A stretch of 64,000 nt of DNA, taken from the NCBI RefSeq assembly GCF_900110965.1, contig NZ_FOFO01000001.1, forward strand, positions 62,001 through 126,000, given 5' to 3'. Of the stretch, positions 49,151 through 58,725 are shown one piece after another. Made by a program: the position numbers and the translations under genes. The first letter of the stretch is position 1. Each line of letters begins with the position of its first letter. A model generated the notes under the pieces. The model had not been told where the DNA came from and did no database searches. It worked only from the letters and a program-made list of their open reading frames with translations. This stretch comes from Ectothiorhodospira magna. GTDB taxonomy: Bacteria; Pseudomonadota; Gammaproteobacteria; Ectothiorhodospirales; Ectothiorhodospiraceae.

Positions 49151-51133
49151 ATGGCGACTCAGGCTCAAATGCTCTGGCAACCGGGAACACGGGAACTCAA
49201 AGAGAGTGGCATGGCCCGGTATCAGGCCTGGCTGGTGCAGTCGGGCCAGGGCCATTTCCCGGACTACCCGGCCTTGCATCGTTGGTCGGTGGAACACCCG
49301 GAGTCCTTCTGGGAGAGCATCTGGCATTTCACCCAGGTCCGCGCCAGCCGGTCTTATACCCATGTTCTTGAACATCCGGCCATGCCCGGTACCCGCTGGT
49401 TTCCGGGGGCACGACTGAATTTTGCCCAGAACCTGCTGCGCCATGTCATCGACCAGCCCGATGATCGGGAAGTGATCACGGAAGTCAGCGAATCCCGCCC
49501 GGCCCTGGGTCTGAGCCGGGCCGAATTGCTGGCACGGGTGGCCGCCCTGCAGGCCGCGCTCAAATCCCTGGGGGTGGAACCGGGGGACCGGGTGGCCGGC
49601 GTGGTGGCCAATACCCATGAGGCCCTGGTGGGGATGCTGGCCACCACCGGCATGGGGGCCATCTGGAGTTCCGCTTCTCCCGACTTCGGCACCGCGGCGA
49701 TTCTGGATCGCTTCGGTCAGATCGAACCCAAGGTGCTCCTGGCCGCCAACGGCTACCGGTACAACGGCAAGTGCTTTGATCGCAGGCAGCAGAACCTGGA
49801 GCTGGCCGCGGGCCTGCCAACCCTGGCTGGGGTGATTTCCCTGCCCATCGTGCCGGAGCTGGGCCACCCGGAGGATGAGCGTTTCCTGAGCTGGGAGAAG
49901 ATCATGACCGTCCATGCCGACGCCGAACCGGTGTTCGTGCAGGGGCCGCCGGATCAACCGGTCTATATCCTGTATTCATCCGGCACCACCGGCGTGCCCA
50001 AGTGCATCGTTCACGGCGCTGCCGGCATGCTGCTCAACCACAGCAAGGAACTGCTGCTGCACGGGGACATCGGTCCCGATGACTGCTTTTTCTACTTCAC
50101 CACCACGGGCTGGATGATGTGGAACTGGCTCGCTTCCGGCCTGCTGACCGGCGCCAGGCTGGTGCTGTTCGACGGTTCCCCCGGCCACCCCGACATGAAC
50201 CGGCTGTGGGATCTGGTGGCCGAGGAAGGCGTCACCCACTTCGGCACCAGCGCCCGGTTCCTGGGCAACTGCCGCAAGCTGGCACTCACCCCCGGCAAAA
50301 GCCATGACCTGTCCGCCCTGCGGGTGATCTTCTCCACCGGCTCGCCCCTGCTGGCGGAAGATTTCGATTGGGTCTATCAGCAGGTGAAACGGGATCTGAT
50401 GCTGGCTTCCATCTCCGGTGGCACCGACATCTGCGGCTGCTTTGTTGGCGGCAGCCCCTTGCTGCCGGTCCATCGGGGGGAAATCCAGTGCGCCCAACTG
50501 GGAGTGGATGCCCGGGCCTTTCTCCCGGACGGCAGTGATGCCGGCCTGGAACGGGGGGAACTGGTCTGCCTCCAGCCCCTGCCCTGCATGCCGGTGGGAT
50601 TCTGGAACGACCCCGACGGCAGTCGTTACCGGAGCGCCTATTTCGAGCAGTTCCCCGGCGTCTGGGCCCACGGGGACTTCATCCAGTTCACCGCCCACGG
50701 CGGCGCCATCATTCACGGCCGCTCCGATGCCACCCTCAACCCCGGCGGCGTCCGGATCGGCACTGCGGAGATCTACCGCCAGGTGGAGACCATTCCGGAG
50801 ATCCTGGACAGCCTGGTGGTGGGGGCGCCGGACCAGGAGGGAGACGTGCAAGTCATCCTGTTCGTGGTCATGGCACCGGATCAGCCCCTGACAGCGGAGC
50901 TGGAACGGACCATCCGCACCCGCATCCGCACCAATGCCAGCCCTCGCCACGTCCCGGCACGGATTCTGGCGGTGCCCCAGATCCCCTACACACGCAGCGG
51001 CAAGAAGGTGGAACTGGCGGTGGCCAGGATGTTTCAGGGTGCCGGCGGGTCGGAAAACACCGGCGCCCTGGCCAACCCGGAGGCGCTGGAGCAGATGGCA
51101 GACGTGCTGCGGGAAGCCCGGTTACTGGCCTGA
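49151..51133 (+). CDS. acetoacetyl-CoA synthetase
   Basis: Activates acetoacetate, the product of LiuE, to acetoacetyl-CoA with ATP. The 660-aa product has the AMP-binding signature YILYSSGTTGVPKCIVHG, the block TTTGWMMWNWLASGLL and WAHGDFIQFTAHGGAIIHGR, and the C-terminal catalytic-lysine region PYTRSGKKVELAVA. The family-specific N-terminal part (SFWESIWHF, PGTRWFPGARLNFAQNLL) is present. Length matches the family (about 650). The start at 49151 follows GGAGAGAC. This completes leucine use without a CoA-transferase. Confidence 0.95.
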   Translation: MATQAQMLWQPGTRELKESGMARYQAWLVQSGQGHFPDYPALHRWSVEHPESFWESIWHFTQVRASRSYTHVLEHPAMPGTRWFPGARLNFAQNLLRHVIDQPDDREVITEVSESRPALGLSRAELLARVAALQAALKSLGVEPGDRVAGVVANTHEALVGMLATTGMGAIWSSASPDFGTAAILDRFGQIEPKVLLAANGYRYNGKCFDRRQQNLELAAGLPTLAGVISLPIVPELGHPEDERFLSWEKIMTVHADAEPVFVQGPPDQPVYILYSSGTTGVPKCIVHGAAGMLLNHSKELLLHGDIGPDDCFFYFTTTGWMMWNWLASGLLTGARLVLFDGSPGHPDMNRLWDLVAEEGVTHFGTSARFLGNCRKLALTPGKSHDLSALRVIFSTGSPLLAEDFDWVYQQVKRDLMLASISGGTDICGCFVGGSPLLPVHRGEIQCAQLGVDARAFLPDGSDAGLERGELVCLQPLPCMPVGFWNDPDGSRYRSAYFEQFPGVWAHGDFIQFTAHGGAIIHGRSDATLNPGGVRIGTAEIYRQVETIPEILDSLVVGAPDQEGDVQVILFVVMAPDQPLTAELERTIRTRIRTNASPRHVPARILAVPQIPYTRSGKKVELAVARMFQGAGGSENTGALANPEALEQMADVLREARLLA

Positions 51134-51318
51134 CCCTCGAATCACATGGACTCACCCACCGATGAGGACGTTCAAATATGTACCGGACAACCCGCTGAAA
51201 CTAGGAACCGGCCGGCAATTCATGCACACTTATGTCGTGTTATTGTGCCCAAGCATCTCCAACTGACGGGGATGTCCCGGGGCCAGTTCCGACTTATCCA
51301 CCCATTCCCGGAGAGACC

Positions 51319-51714
51319 ATGCCTGCCAGAACACGTATGATCCTGATCGCCGCGGCGGCCTTCGTGGCCATCGTTTTCTTCCAGCCCCTGCTCACCTTCC
51401 TCGGTGGGATACTTGTGATCGCGGTGGCGGCCACCTTGATCTTCCGTGATTTGCCCCAGGATACCCAGGACATGATCGAAGGCCATCTCAATGGCTGGAT
51501 CCGTCGCGCCCGTAGTGGTTTCTGGCCTGCCGAAGACAGTGCTTCCGAGCACAGAGGCACTTCGGCCCGCGCCCGGGTGATCGAGGCTGAACTGGATGAT
51601 GAGGAGGAGGACGACGAAGCCCCCGCACCCAAGCCCAAGCCGCGTACTCGTCGTCCCCGTACCAAGAAAACCACCTCGGCCTCCAGCGGCAGTAGCAGCA
51701 GTACATCGTCCTGA
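51319..51714 (+). CDS. small membrane protein with charged low-complexity tail
   Basis: A 131-aa hypothetical protein. Residues about 7-42 form two hydrophobic stretches (MILIAAAAFVAIVFFQPLL and LGGILVIAVAATLIF). The rest is soluble: a short helix, an acidic run (ELDDEEEDDEA), then Pro/Lys/Arg- and Ser/Thr-rich repeats. GGAGAGACC precedes the ATG. I recognise no family. The 185 bp upstream show no gene. It is convergent with putA. Confidence 0.6.
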   Translation: MPARTRMILIAAAAFVAIVFFQPLLTFLGGILVIAVAATLIFRDLPQDTQDMIEGHLNGWIRRARSGFWPAEDSASEHRGTSARARVIEAELDDEEEDDEAPAPKPKPRTRRPRTKKTTSASSGSSSSTSS

Positions 51715-51724
51715 TGCTGTCCAT

Positions 51725-51774
51725 CCCCTGTGGAATCAGGTCGACCGGCGCCGGCAAAACCGGTTCCACAGGGG
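51725..51774. terminator. long inverted repeat, probable bidirectional terminator
   Basis: CCCCTGTGGAA (51725-51735) and TTCCACAGGGG (51764-51774) are perfect 11-bp arms between two convergent genes, with an inner CCGG-rich hairpin. No T-run follows, so it may act as an RNA end stabiliser rather than a true terminator. Confidence 0.55.
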
Positions 51775-51779
51775 AGCGC

Positions 51780-54700
51780 TCAGACCGTACCTGACCGGCT
51801 TTTGGGTTGACTCTGTCGAGTATTGTGCGTTTCTTCCATCACCAGCAAACCGGTATTTCCCCCGGTGGCAGCCGTGTTGACGGTCAATACCCGCTCGGTG
51901 GCAAACCGTAGCAGATAATGGGGACCACCCGCCTTGAAACCGGTTCCCGACAGCCCCTCGCCACCAAAGGGCTGGCTGCCCACCATCGCGCCCACCATGT
52001 CCCGATTGACATAGGTATTCCCGACCCGCACCTGACGGGTCAGCCGATGGACAACGGCATCAATCCGGCTGTGAATCCCCAGCGTCAGGCCATAGCCAGA
52101 GGCATTGATCTGGCGGATCAATCGGTCCAGTTCACCAGTACGCCAGGGCAACAGATGCAGCATGGGGCCGAATACTTCTCCCGGCAACTCATCCAGCCGC
52201 TCCAGCCGATACAGGCTCGGAACCATAAAACTGCCCCGTTCACAGCCTCCCGACAGTGGGGCGCGATGGAGCACTCGATCCTTGCGCCTCATCTCCTCGT
52301 CATGGGCCTGCAGGGCCGCCAGAGCCCGGTCATTGATCACCGGACCCACATCGGTGGAGAGCCAGTGAGGGTCTCCCACCACCAGGGTGTCCATGGCCCC
52401 CTTGAGCATGTCCAGCAAGGGTTCGGCCACCGTATCCTGTACGCATAACACCCGTAACGCTGAGCAGCGCTGCCCGGCACTGAAAAATGCCGAATGTAGA
52501 ATGTCCATCACGACCTGTTCGTGCAGGGCAGTGGCATCCACCACCATGACATTGACACCACCAGTTTCCGCGATCAGGGGAATGAGGGGACCATGATCCC
52601 GGGCGGCCAGTCCCCGCTGAATCAGACGGGCGGTTTCGGTGGCGCCGGTGAAGGCCACCCCGACAATGCGTGGATCAGCCACCAGACGGGGACCGATATC
52701 CTCACCCCGGCCAGGCAGGCAGTGCAGCACGTCCACCGGTACACCGGCCTGATGCATGAGCTGGGTGGCTCGAATCGCCACCAAACTGGTCTGCTCTGCC
52801 GGTTTTGCGATCACTCCGTTCCCTGCCGCCAGGGCGGCAGCCACCTGACCGACGAAGATGGCCAGGGGAGCATTCCAGGGGCTGATACACAAAAATAATC
52901 CCCGGCCTCCCAGGGTGAGCGTGTTGCGTTCTCCCGTCACCCCAGGCAGGGTCAAAGGCTGGACGAACTGCGTCCGGACCTGGGCGGCATAATAACGGCA
53001 GAAATCCACCGCTTCCCGCACCTCGGCCTGGGCATCCCGCAGGGTTTTGCCCGCCTCCTCCACACATAGGGCCATGAGTGCTGCCCTGTGTTGCTCCAGC
53101 AGATCGGCCACCTGATCCAGAATTGCCGCCCGCTGGGCCGGTGGACGTTCATCCCAGGCGACCCAGGACCGGTCAGCGGCGGCCAGGGCTGTTTCCAGAT
53201 CTTCTTCACGGGTCCAGGTCATGCGACCAATCTCCCGTCCACGATCTGAAGGGGCATAAACCCCCTGGCCGCCATCGGTCCTGAGTTGACCACAACACAA
53301 GGGGCCTCCCTGCCAGGGGATATGGGTCTTGCTGCGATTCATCTCCGCGGCCAGGGTTTGCAGGGCTTTGCGGTCGGCAAAGTCCAGACCCTGGCTGTTA
53401 CGCCTGAAGGGGGCGTAGAGGTCGGCAGGCCGTGGAATGCCTGGGTGGCGCCAGGTATCGTAACCTTTGAGGGTGGTCACAGGATCGGTAACCAGTTGTT
53501 CCAGATGTTCCTCGTGCAGGCGATGTACAAAGGAGGCGTTGGCACCGTTTTCCAGGATGCGCCGCACCAGGTAGGGCAACAGGGTTTGATAACGCCCCAC
53601 CGGGGCATAGATTCGGCATTGGCGACGAAGCGGGTCGGCACGTTCTACCAGTTGCCCATAGAGTCCTTCCCCCATACCGTGAAGACGCTGGAATTCGTAT
53701 GCCCTGTCGCCGGCCATCTCCATGACCGCCGCCACGGTCTGGGCATTGTGGGTGGCAAACTGGGGATAAAGATGGGGACTGTCCTGGAGCAGACGGCGGG
53801 CGCAGGCCAGATAGGACACGTCCGTGGCCGCCTTGCGGGTAAAGACCGGATAATCCGACAGTCCCTGCTGCTGGGCATCCTTGATCTCGGTGTCCCAGTA
53901 GGCTCCCTTCACCAGACGCACCATGACGGTACGACGATATCGGGCGGCCTGTCGCTCCAGCCACCCCAGTACGGCCCAGGCCCGTTTCTGATAAGCCTGC
54001 ACCGCCATGCCCAGACCTTCCCAGGTATTGAGGTCCACATCGGCAATCAGCACTTCCATCACATCCAGGGAGAGATCCAGACGCCAGGATTCTTCGGCAT
54101 CAATGCACAGGGGGATACCCTGATCCCGGGCCAGCCGGCAAAGTTCCAGGATGCGAGGCAAAAGCCGGCATTGCAGACGGCTTTCCTGACCGGGTTCGTA
54201 GCGGGCATCCAGGGCGGAGAGTTTTACCGAAATACCTGACCGATCCCGCAGAGGGAGGCGTGGGTCCACCGCTTCACCAATACGCTCAATAGCCTGCCGG
54301 TAGGCTTCAAAATAGCGTTGGGCATCGGCCTCGGTGCGGGCTGACTCTCCCAGCATGTCGTAGGAATAGCAGTACCCGGCCTGTTCTATGGGACGGCCCC
54401 GTTTTATCGCCTGCTCGATGGTGCGCCCCAGCAGAAAGGTGTCCCCCAGCAGGGTCATCATCCGGCGCACGGCGGCCCGGACCAACGGGGCGCCCGCCCG
54501 GGCCAGCACATGCTGGACTGTCCTCCCCAGCCAGTGACGACGATCCTCGGTATCGAGGATGCGCTCGCTGATCCACAGCCCCCAGGTGGCTGCATTGACG
54601 AAAAAGGGCCGATCCCGGCCCAGGTGAGCATCCCACTGGGCAACGGTAAGCTTGTCATGAATCAACTGGTTTGCAGTGGCCTTGTCCGGCACCCGCAACA

Positions 54701-54980
54701 GGGCCTCGGCCAGACACATCAGGGCTATACCCTCTTCCGAGGAAAGGTCGTATTCATGCAACAGTGCTCCGATGCCGGACTGCTGTTCCTGGGCCTTGAT
54801 CATGCCCCGCACCAGCCCCCGGGCCAGGAAACGTACCCGGGTGGCGGTTTCCTCATCGTGAGCGGCATGGGGTAACAGGAGTTTGATCGCTTCTGCTTCA
54901 TCCATGCGACAGGCCCGCACGATGGGGTCACGGTCCTGGAGAAAAACCATGGCAAGGTCCGGGTACACATATTGGCTCAT
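51780..54980 (-). CDS. putA: bifunctional proline dehydrogenase / P5C dehydrogenase PutA
   Basis: Converts proline to glutamate in two coupled steps; FAD passes electrons to quinone and NAD+ takes the second pair. The 1066-aa product has the proline dehydrogenase barrel (KLSALDARYEP, VRLVKGAYWDTEIKDAQQQG near 355, THNAQTVAAVM) and the aldehyde dehydrogenase part (CISPWNAPLAIFVGQVAAAL; general base E in IAETGGVNVM near 803; nucleophile C in SAGQRCSALR near 835). There is no N-terminal DNA-binding ribbon-helix-helix, so it is not a self-repressor. The start at 54980 (MSQYVYPDL) was chosen over upstream non-family residues. It is divergent from the hydrolase gene. Confidence 0.95.
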   Translation of the reverse strand: MSQYVYPDLAMVFLQDRDPIVRACRMDEAEAIKLLLPHAAHDEETATRVRFLARGLVRGMIKAQEQQSGIGALLHEYDLSSEEGIALMCLAEALLRVPDKATANQLIHDKLTVAQWDAHLGRDRPFFVNAATWGLWISERILDTEDRRHWLGRTVQHVLARAGAPLVRAAVRRMMTLLGDTFLLGRTIEQAIKRGRPIEQAGYCYSYDMLGESARTEADAQRYFEAYRQAIERIGEAVDPRLPLRDRSGISVKLSALDARYEPGQESRLQCRLLPRILELCRLARDQGIPLCIDAEESWRLDLSLDVMEVLIADVDLNTWEGLGMAVQAYQKRAWAVLGWLERQAARYRRTVMVRLVKGAYWDTEIKDAQQQGLSDYPVFTRKAATDVSYLACARRLLQDSPHLYPQFATHNAQTVAAVMEMAGDRAYEFQRLHGMGEGLYGQLVERADPLRRQCRIYAPVGRYQTLLPYLVRRILENGANASFVHRLHEEHLEQLVTDPVTTLKGYDTWRHPGIPRPADLYAPFRRNSQGLDFADRKALQTLAAEMNRSKTHIPWQGGPLCCGQLRTDGGQGVYAPSDRGREIGRMTWTREEDLETALAAADRSWVAWDERPPAQRAAILDQVADLLEQHRAALMALCVEEAGKTLRDAQAEVREAVDFCRYYAAQVRTQFVQPLTLPGVTGERNTLTLGGRGLFLCISPWNAPLAIFVGQVAAALAAGNGVIAKPAEQTSLVAIRATQLMHQAGVPVDVLHCLPGRGEDIGPRLVADPRIVGVAFTGATETARLIQRGLAARDHGPLIPLIAETGGVNVMVVDATALHEQVVMDILHSAFFSAGQRCSALRVLCVQDTVAEPLLDMLKGAMDTLVVGDPHWLSTDVGPVINDRALAALQAHDEEMRRKDRVLHRAPLSGGCERGSFMVPSLYRLERLDELPGEVFGPMLHLLPWRTGELDRLIRQINASGYGLTLGIHSRIDAVVHRLTRQVRVGNTYVNRDMVGAMVGSQPFGGEGLSGTGFKAGGPHYLLRFATERVLTVNTAATGGNTGLLVMEETHNTRQSQPKSRSGTV

Positions 54981-55099
54981 AAGTATTTTATCCTGTGGCA
55001 AATGCATGCTAGACCCGCAGGGTGTCCATCGCTGGCCCCAACGACCTGTCCTGCTTAGAATATCCGGAACTGGGCACATCCAGCACCATGGAGCAGGAT

Positions 55100-56674
55100 A
55101 TGGCAAAAACATTCCTTTTTTCAGATAACGGACGGACCCTGATCCGCTGGGGCGTGGCGTGGCTGTCCCTGGTGGCCATAGTAACCGCCCTTTGGCAACT
55201 CCATGGTGGAACCCAGGGGATCGAGATACGCCAGACCCAGGTGGATGGCGTACCCATGACCCTGTACCTGCCGGCTCAGGAGACTCCGGCTCCGGTGGCG
55301 GTCATTGCCCACGGCTTTGCCGGCTCACGGCAGATGATGCAACCCCTGGCCATCACCCTGGCCCGTAACGGATACATCGCCCTGACCTTCGACTTCCCCG
55401 GTCACGGGGCCAATCGCCAACCCTTTGTTGCCAACCTGATGGATGAGGACCGGCGGCGCGCTCTGCTGGGTGGGGCACTGGAGACTGCGGTCACCACGGG
55501 CCTGGCCCTGCCCGGCGCCGATGGGCGTTTGGCGCTGCTGGGGCATTCCATGGCCGGGGATATCCTGTTGATGCACATGCATGAACATCCCCGGCAGGTC
55601 CAGGCCGCGGTACTGCTCTCTCCCTATATTTCCGGTGCCTTTTCCCTGGAGACGCTCAATAATCTGCTGTTTGTGTTCGGCAGCCTGGAACCGACGGAGC
55701 TGCATGATCCGGCCCTGAATGCCTTTGGCCCGTTGACCCCCACTCCTGAGGTGGGCATCACCTACGGGCACCCCGCCGATGGCTCGGCCCGGCGTCTGGC
55801 CCTGGCGGGTGGTGTGGAACATATCGGCGTACTTTACGCCCAGGATGCGCTGCGGGAATCCCTGGCCTGGCTGGATGCCAGTATCGGGCCGCCAGGGGCA
55901 GGCCATGACGGAGATGTGGAGCGGCGTGGTCCCTGGCTGGGTCTATTGTTTTTGGGCATCATCACCCTGGCCTGGCCCCTCTCCCGTCTGCTGCCCCGGC
56001 TGGCAGTCCCGCCACTGGGTCTGGGGTTGTCCCGATGGTCATTGCTAAAAATGCTCTGGATACCCGCCCTGCTCACGCCATTGCTGCTCTGGGCCGTCCC
56101 CGTGGGGCTGCTGCCCCTGTTGCTGGTGGATTATCTGGCCCTGCACTTTGCCGTTTATGGTCTGCTCTGCTGGGTCTTGCTGAGCTGGTGGGGTCGACGT
56201 CACCGGCATGATCAATCCCCGTTGGCCACCATCCGCTGGCAGGCCCTGGGACCGGTTACGGTACTGGTAGCCGGCTACCTCACCCTGGCCATTGGCATTC
56301 CGGTGCACCTGTATGTCACTGGCTATCTGCCCGGAGTGGAACGGGCGCTGATCCTGCCGCTGGTATTTTTGGGTATGCTCCTGTTTTTCTCTGCCGATGA
56401 GTGGATGACCCGGGGGGCTGAGGCCGCTGGTGGCGCCTATGCCCTGACCAAGGTTTTTTTATTCCTGTCCCTGATCCTGGCCGTGACCCTGCGACTGGAG
56501 ACCCTGTTCTTTTTGATCATCATCCTGCCGGCAATTCTGGTCTGTCTTACCGTCTACGGCCTGCTCAGCGGCTGGATATACCGGGCCACCGGGCATCCCT
56601 GGGTGGGCACGGTGGCGGTGGCCCTGGCCCTGGCCTGGGGCATGAGCGTAACCTTCCCCCTGGTGAGAGCATAA
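55100..56674 (+). CDS. membrane-bound alpha/beta hydrolase
   Basis: A 524-aa protein. It has one N-terminal membrane helix (LIRWGVAWLSLVAIVTALW), a periplasmic or cytoplasmic alpha/beta-hydrolase domain (HGFAGSR, FDFPGHGANRQ, nucleophile elbow LLGHSMAGDILL) to about residue 250, then about six to seven hydrophobic helices to the C-terminus. The substrate is unknown. The fusion of a hydrolase to a polytopic tail is uncommon. GGAGCAGGAT favours the ATG at 55100 over 55088 and 55022. It is upstream of the sugar kinase gene. Confidence 0.8.
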   Translation: MAKTFLFSDNGRTLIRWGVAWLSLVAIVTALWQLHGGTQGIEIRQTQVDGVPMTLYLPAQETPAPVAVIAHGFAGSRQMMQPLAITLARNGYIALTFDFPGHGANRQPFVANLMDEDRRRALLGGALETAVTTGLALPGADGRLALLGHSMAGDILLMHMHEHPRQVQAAVLLSPYISGAFSLETLNNLLFVFGSLEPTELHDPALNAFGPLTPTPEVGITYGHPADGSARRLALAGGVEHIGVLYAQDALRESLAWLDASIGPPGAGHDGDVERRGPWLGLLFLGIITLAWPLSRLLPRLAVPPLGLGLSRWSLLKMLWIPALLTPLLLWAVPVGLLPLLLVDYLALHFAVYGLLCWVLLSWWGRRHRHDQSPLATIRWQALGPVTVLVAGYLTLAIGIPVHLYVTGYLPGVERALILPLVFLGMLLFFSADEWMTRGAEAAGGAYALTKVFLFLSLILAVTLRLETLFFLIIILPAILVCLTVYGLLSGWIYRATGHPWVGTVAVALALAWGMSVTFPLVRA

Positions 56675-56704
56675 GATGGGCGGGACAACCACGAGGATAA
56701 CTGA

Positions 56705-57643
56705 ATGACCAAGAGAATCGTCACCCTGACCCTGAATCCCGCGGTGGATGCCTCCTGTGCTGCCTACAAGGTCAAACCGGTCCATAAAATCCGCACCAGC
56801 AACGAGCGTATGGACCCCGGCGGTGGCGGCATCAATGTGGCACGGGTGATCAACGAACTGGGGGGGCAGAGCTTTGCCGTCTACCTGGCCGGTGGCCGAT
56901 CCGGTGATGTCCTCGACGAACTGGTGACCGATGCCGGTGTCATGGCCCATCGGGTCCATACCCGGGAAAACACCCGGGTGAGCCATGTGGTCTACGAACA
57001 CAGTTCAGGGCAGGAATTTCGCTTTACCCCGGAAGGCCCCACGGTACAAGCAGCGGAATGGAAGGCCGCCCTGGATTTCATTGAACTGCTGGATTTTGAC
57101 TATGTCATTGCCAGTGGCAGCATCCCCAGGGGAGTGCCCGAGGATGTCTATGCCCGTTTGTCGGTCATGACCAAGCGACGAGGTGCCCGGATGGTGCTGG
57201 ACACCTCTGGACCGGCGCTGGCCGCGGCCCTTGATGAAGGGGTCTATCTGGCCAAACCCAGCCGGGGGGAATTTGCTGCCCTGATGGGACGGGATCTGGA
57301 AGACCCCCAGGCATTGGAGGCGGCGGCTTTGGAGATGGTGGCCGCTGGCAATGTGGATATTCTGGCAGTCACATTGGGCCATGACGGCGCCCTGCTGGCC
57401 ACCCGGGATGGCATCAGCGCATTGCAGACCCCCAAGGTCACCGCCAAAAGTGCCGTCGGGGCTGGCGATAGCTTCGTGGCGGGTATCACCTATGGCCTGT
57501 CCACCGGAGAATCCATCCAGCGGGCCTTTGCCCTGGGTGTGGCGGCAGGTACCGCCACGGTGCTGACATCGGGTACGGAACTGTGTCACAAGTCTGACGT
57601 GATGCATTTCTGGGGGCCACTGGTGCAACAGTTGCAGTCGTGA
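56705..57643 (+). CDS. PfkB-family hexose kinase (1-phosphofructokinase/PfkB-like)
   Basis: A 312-aa sugar kinase with the PfkB-family N-terminal part TLTLNPAVDASC and substrate region DPGGGGINVARVINELGG, and the second signature KSAVGAGDSFVAGITYGLS holding the catalytic Asp and anion hole. It most resembles PfkB of E. coli type, which phosphorylates fructose-6-phosphate, but 1-phosphofructokinase and tagatose-6-phosphate kinase share these features. It starts 30 bp after the hydrolase gene and may be co-transcribed. It is convergent with the HDOD gene, 16 bp apart. Confidence 0.88.
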   Translation: MTKRIVTLTLNPAVDASCAAYKVKPVHKIRTSNERMDPGGGGINVARVINELGGQSFAVYLAGGRSGDVLDELVTDAGVMAHRVHTRENTRVSHVVYEHSSGQEFRFTPEGPTVQAAEWKAALDFIELLDFDYVIASGSIPRGVPEDVYARLSVMTKRRGARMVLDTSGPALAAALDEGVYLAKPSRGEFAALMGRDLEDPQALEAAALEMVAAGNVDILAVTLGHDGALLATRDGISALQTPKVTAKSAVGAGDSFVAGITYGLSTGESIQRAFALGVAAGTATVLTSGTELCHKSDVMHFWGPLVQQLQS

Positions 57644-57659
57644 AAGTCGCCCGGATGGC

Positions 57660-58493
57660 TTAGTCCTGCATCAGCACCGCATCCACCAGCGCTTCCAGGG
57701 CTGAAGGGTCCGGTAATGCCAGATAGTCCAACAGTCGCTCGTTGCAGGCATTCCATTCAGCAAAGGTCATAAGGGAAGCATCCACCGCTGCGGTGGCCCT
57801 CAGGGCCAGTTTGAGGATCACCACCAGATCAGGGGTATCGACATGCAGGGCATCCAGTCGGGAGAGATGCTCTACTGCATATTGCTGATCAATGGCATGG
57901 ACCACTGCCGGGTGGACATGCCAGCGCTGGGTGATCAACGCCCCGACCCGTGGGTGGGTGATGCCAAACAGCCGCGCTTCCTGGGGCGGCAACATGGACC
58001 AGCCCGTGGTCAACACCCGATCGAGCAGGGGGTCGTAGGCTTCCCCCACCACACTACGCAGGGCAGGAATACCCACCATATGAAACAGACCGATGAGATG
58101 GGCCTCGTCCAATAAATCTGGCCGCTTGATGAGTTTGGCGGCCCGGGCAGTGGCTTCGGCCACATGGACCCCCCGCTTCCAGAATTCATCCACGCCAGGA
58201 TAGTCAGCCATGGCATTACGCAGGGCAACGGTACGAACAAGGGCATATACCCGCTTGAACCCCAACAGGTTGACCGCATGGGGGATGGAACTGATCTCCC
58301 GGCGACACCGGAACAAAGGAGAATTGATGACCTGCAACACCCCCCCGGCAACACTGGCATCCCGGGCAATATGCCGGGCCACCCGACTCAAGTCCGGCTC
58401 CGGTTTCCGGGATTCCTCCACAACAACCCGCAACACCTCCGGTTGTGGAGGTATCACCAGCTGATTGATAATCTCATGTTCTTCTATCTGCAC
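57660..58493 (-). CDS. HDOD-domain signalling protein
   Basis: A 277-aa protein that is nearly all HDOD domain: IPPQPEVLRVVVEES, ARHIARDASVAGGVLQVINS, ISSIPHAVNLLGFKRVYAL and LGITHPRVGALI-type segments are visible. HDOD proteins lack the HD catalytic set and act in signalling networks, often with cyclic-di-GMP. The start is a GTG (58493) with a weak ribosome site. No partner domain is fused. Confidence 0.85.
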   Translation of the reverse strand: MQIEEHEIINQLVIPPQPEVLRVVVEESRKPEPDLSRVARHIARDASVAGGVLQVINSPLFRCRREISSIPHAVNLLGFKRVYALVRTVALRNAMADYPGVDEFWKRGVHVAEATARAAKLIKRPDLLDEAHLIGLFHMVGIPALRSVVGEAYDPLLDRVLTTGWSMLPPQEARLFGITHPRVGALITQRWHVHPAVVHAIDQQYAVEHLSRLDALHVDTPDLVVILKLALRATAAVDASLMTFAEWNACNERLLDYLALPDPSALEALVDAVLMQD

Positions 58494-58725
58494 GTGTTGT
58501 CCGCCGGGATATAGATCAATCGCTGATAGCCGATACAGCGCAAGAGGATATTTTCCTGGGTGCGATTGGGATACTTGGTGAGGTTAATCCATTCACGGCC
58601 ATTTGCGTACCCTTGGAGCGCCGCAGGTGCCGATTGCAGGCCTTGGATCCACATCTGGCGCTATTGTTTCATCCAAACCGACACAGGAGGGCGCGAGTCA
58701 GAACGGGGTAACTCGCGTAAGCATC

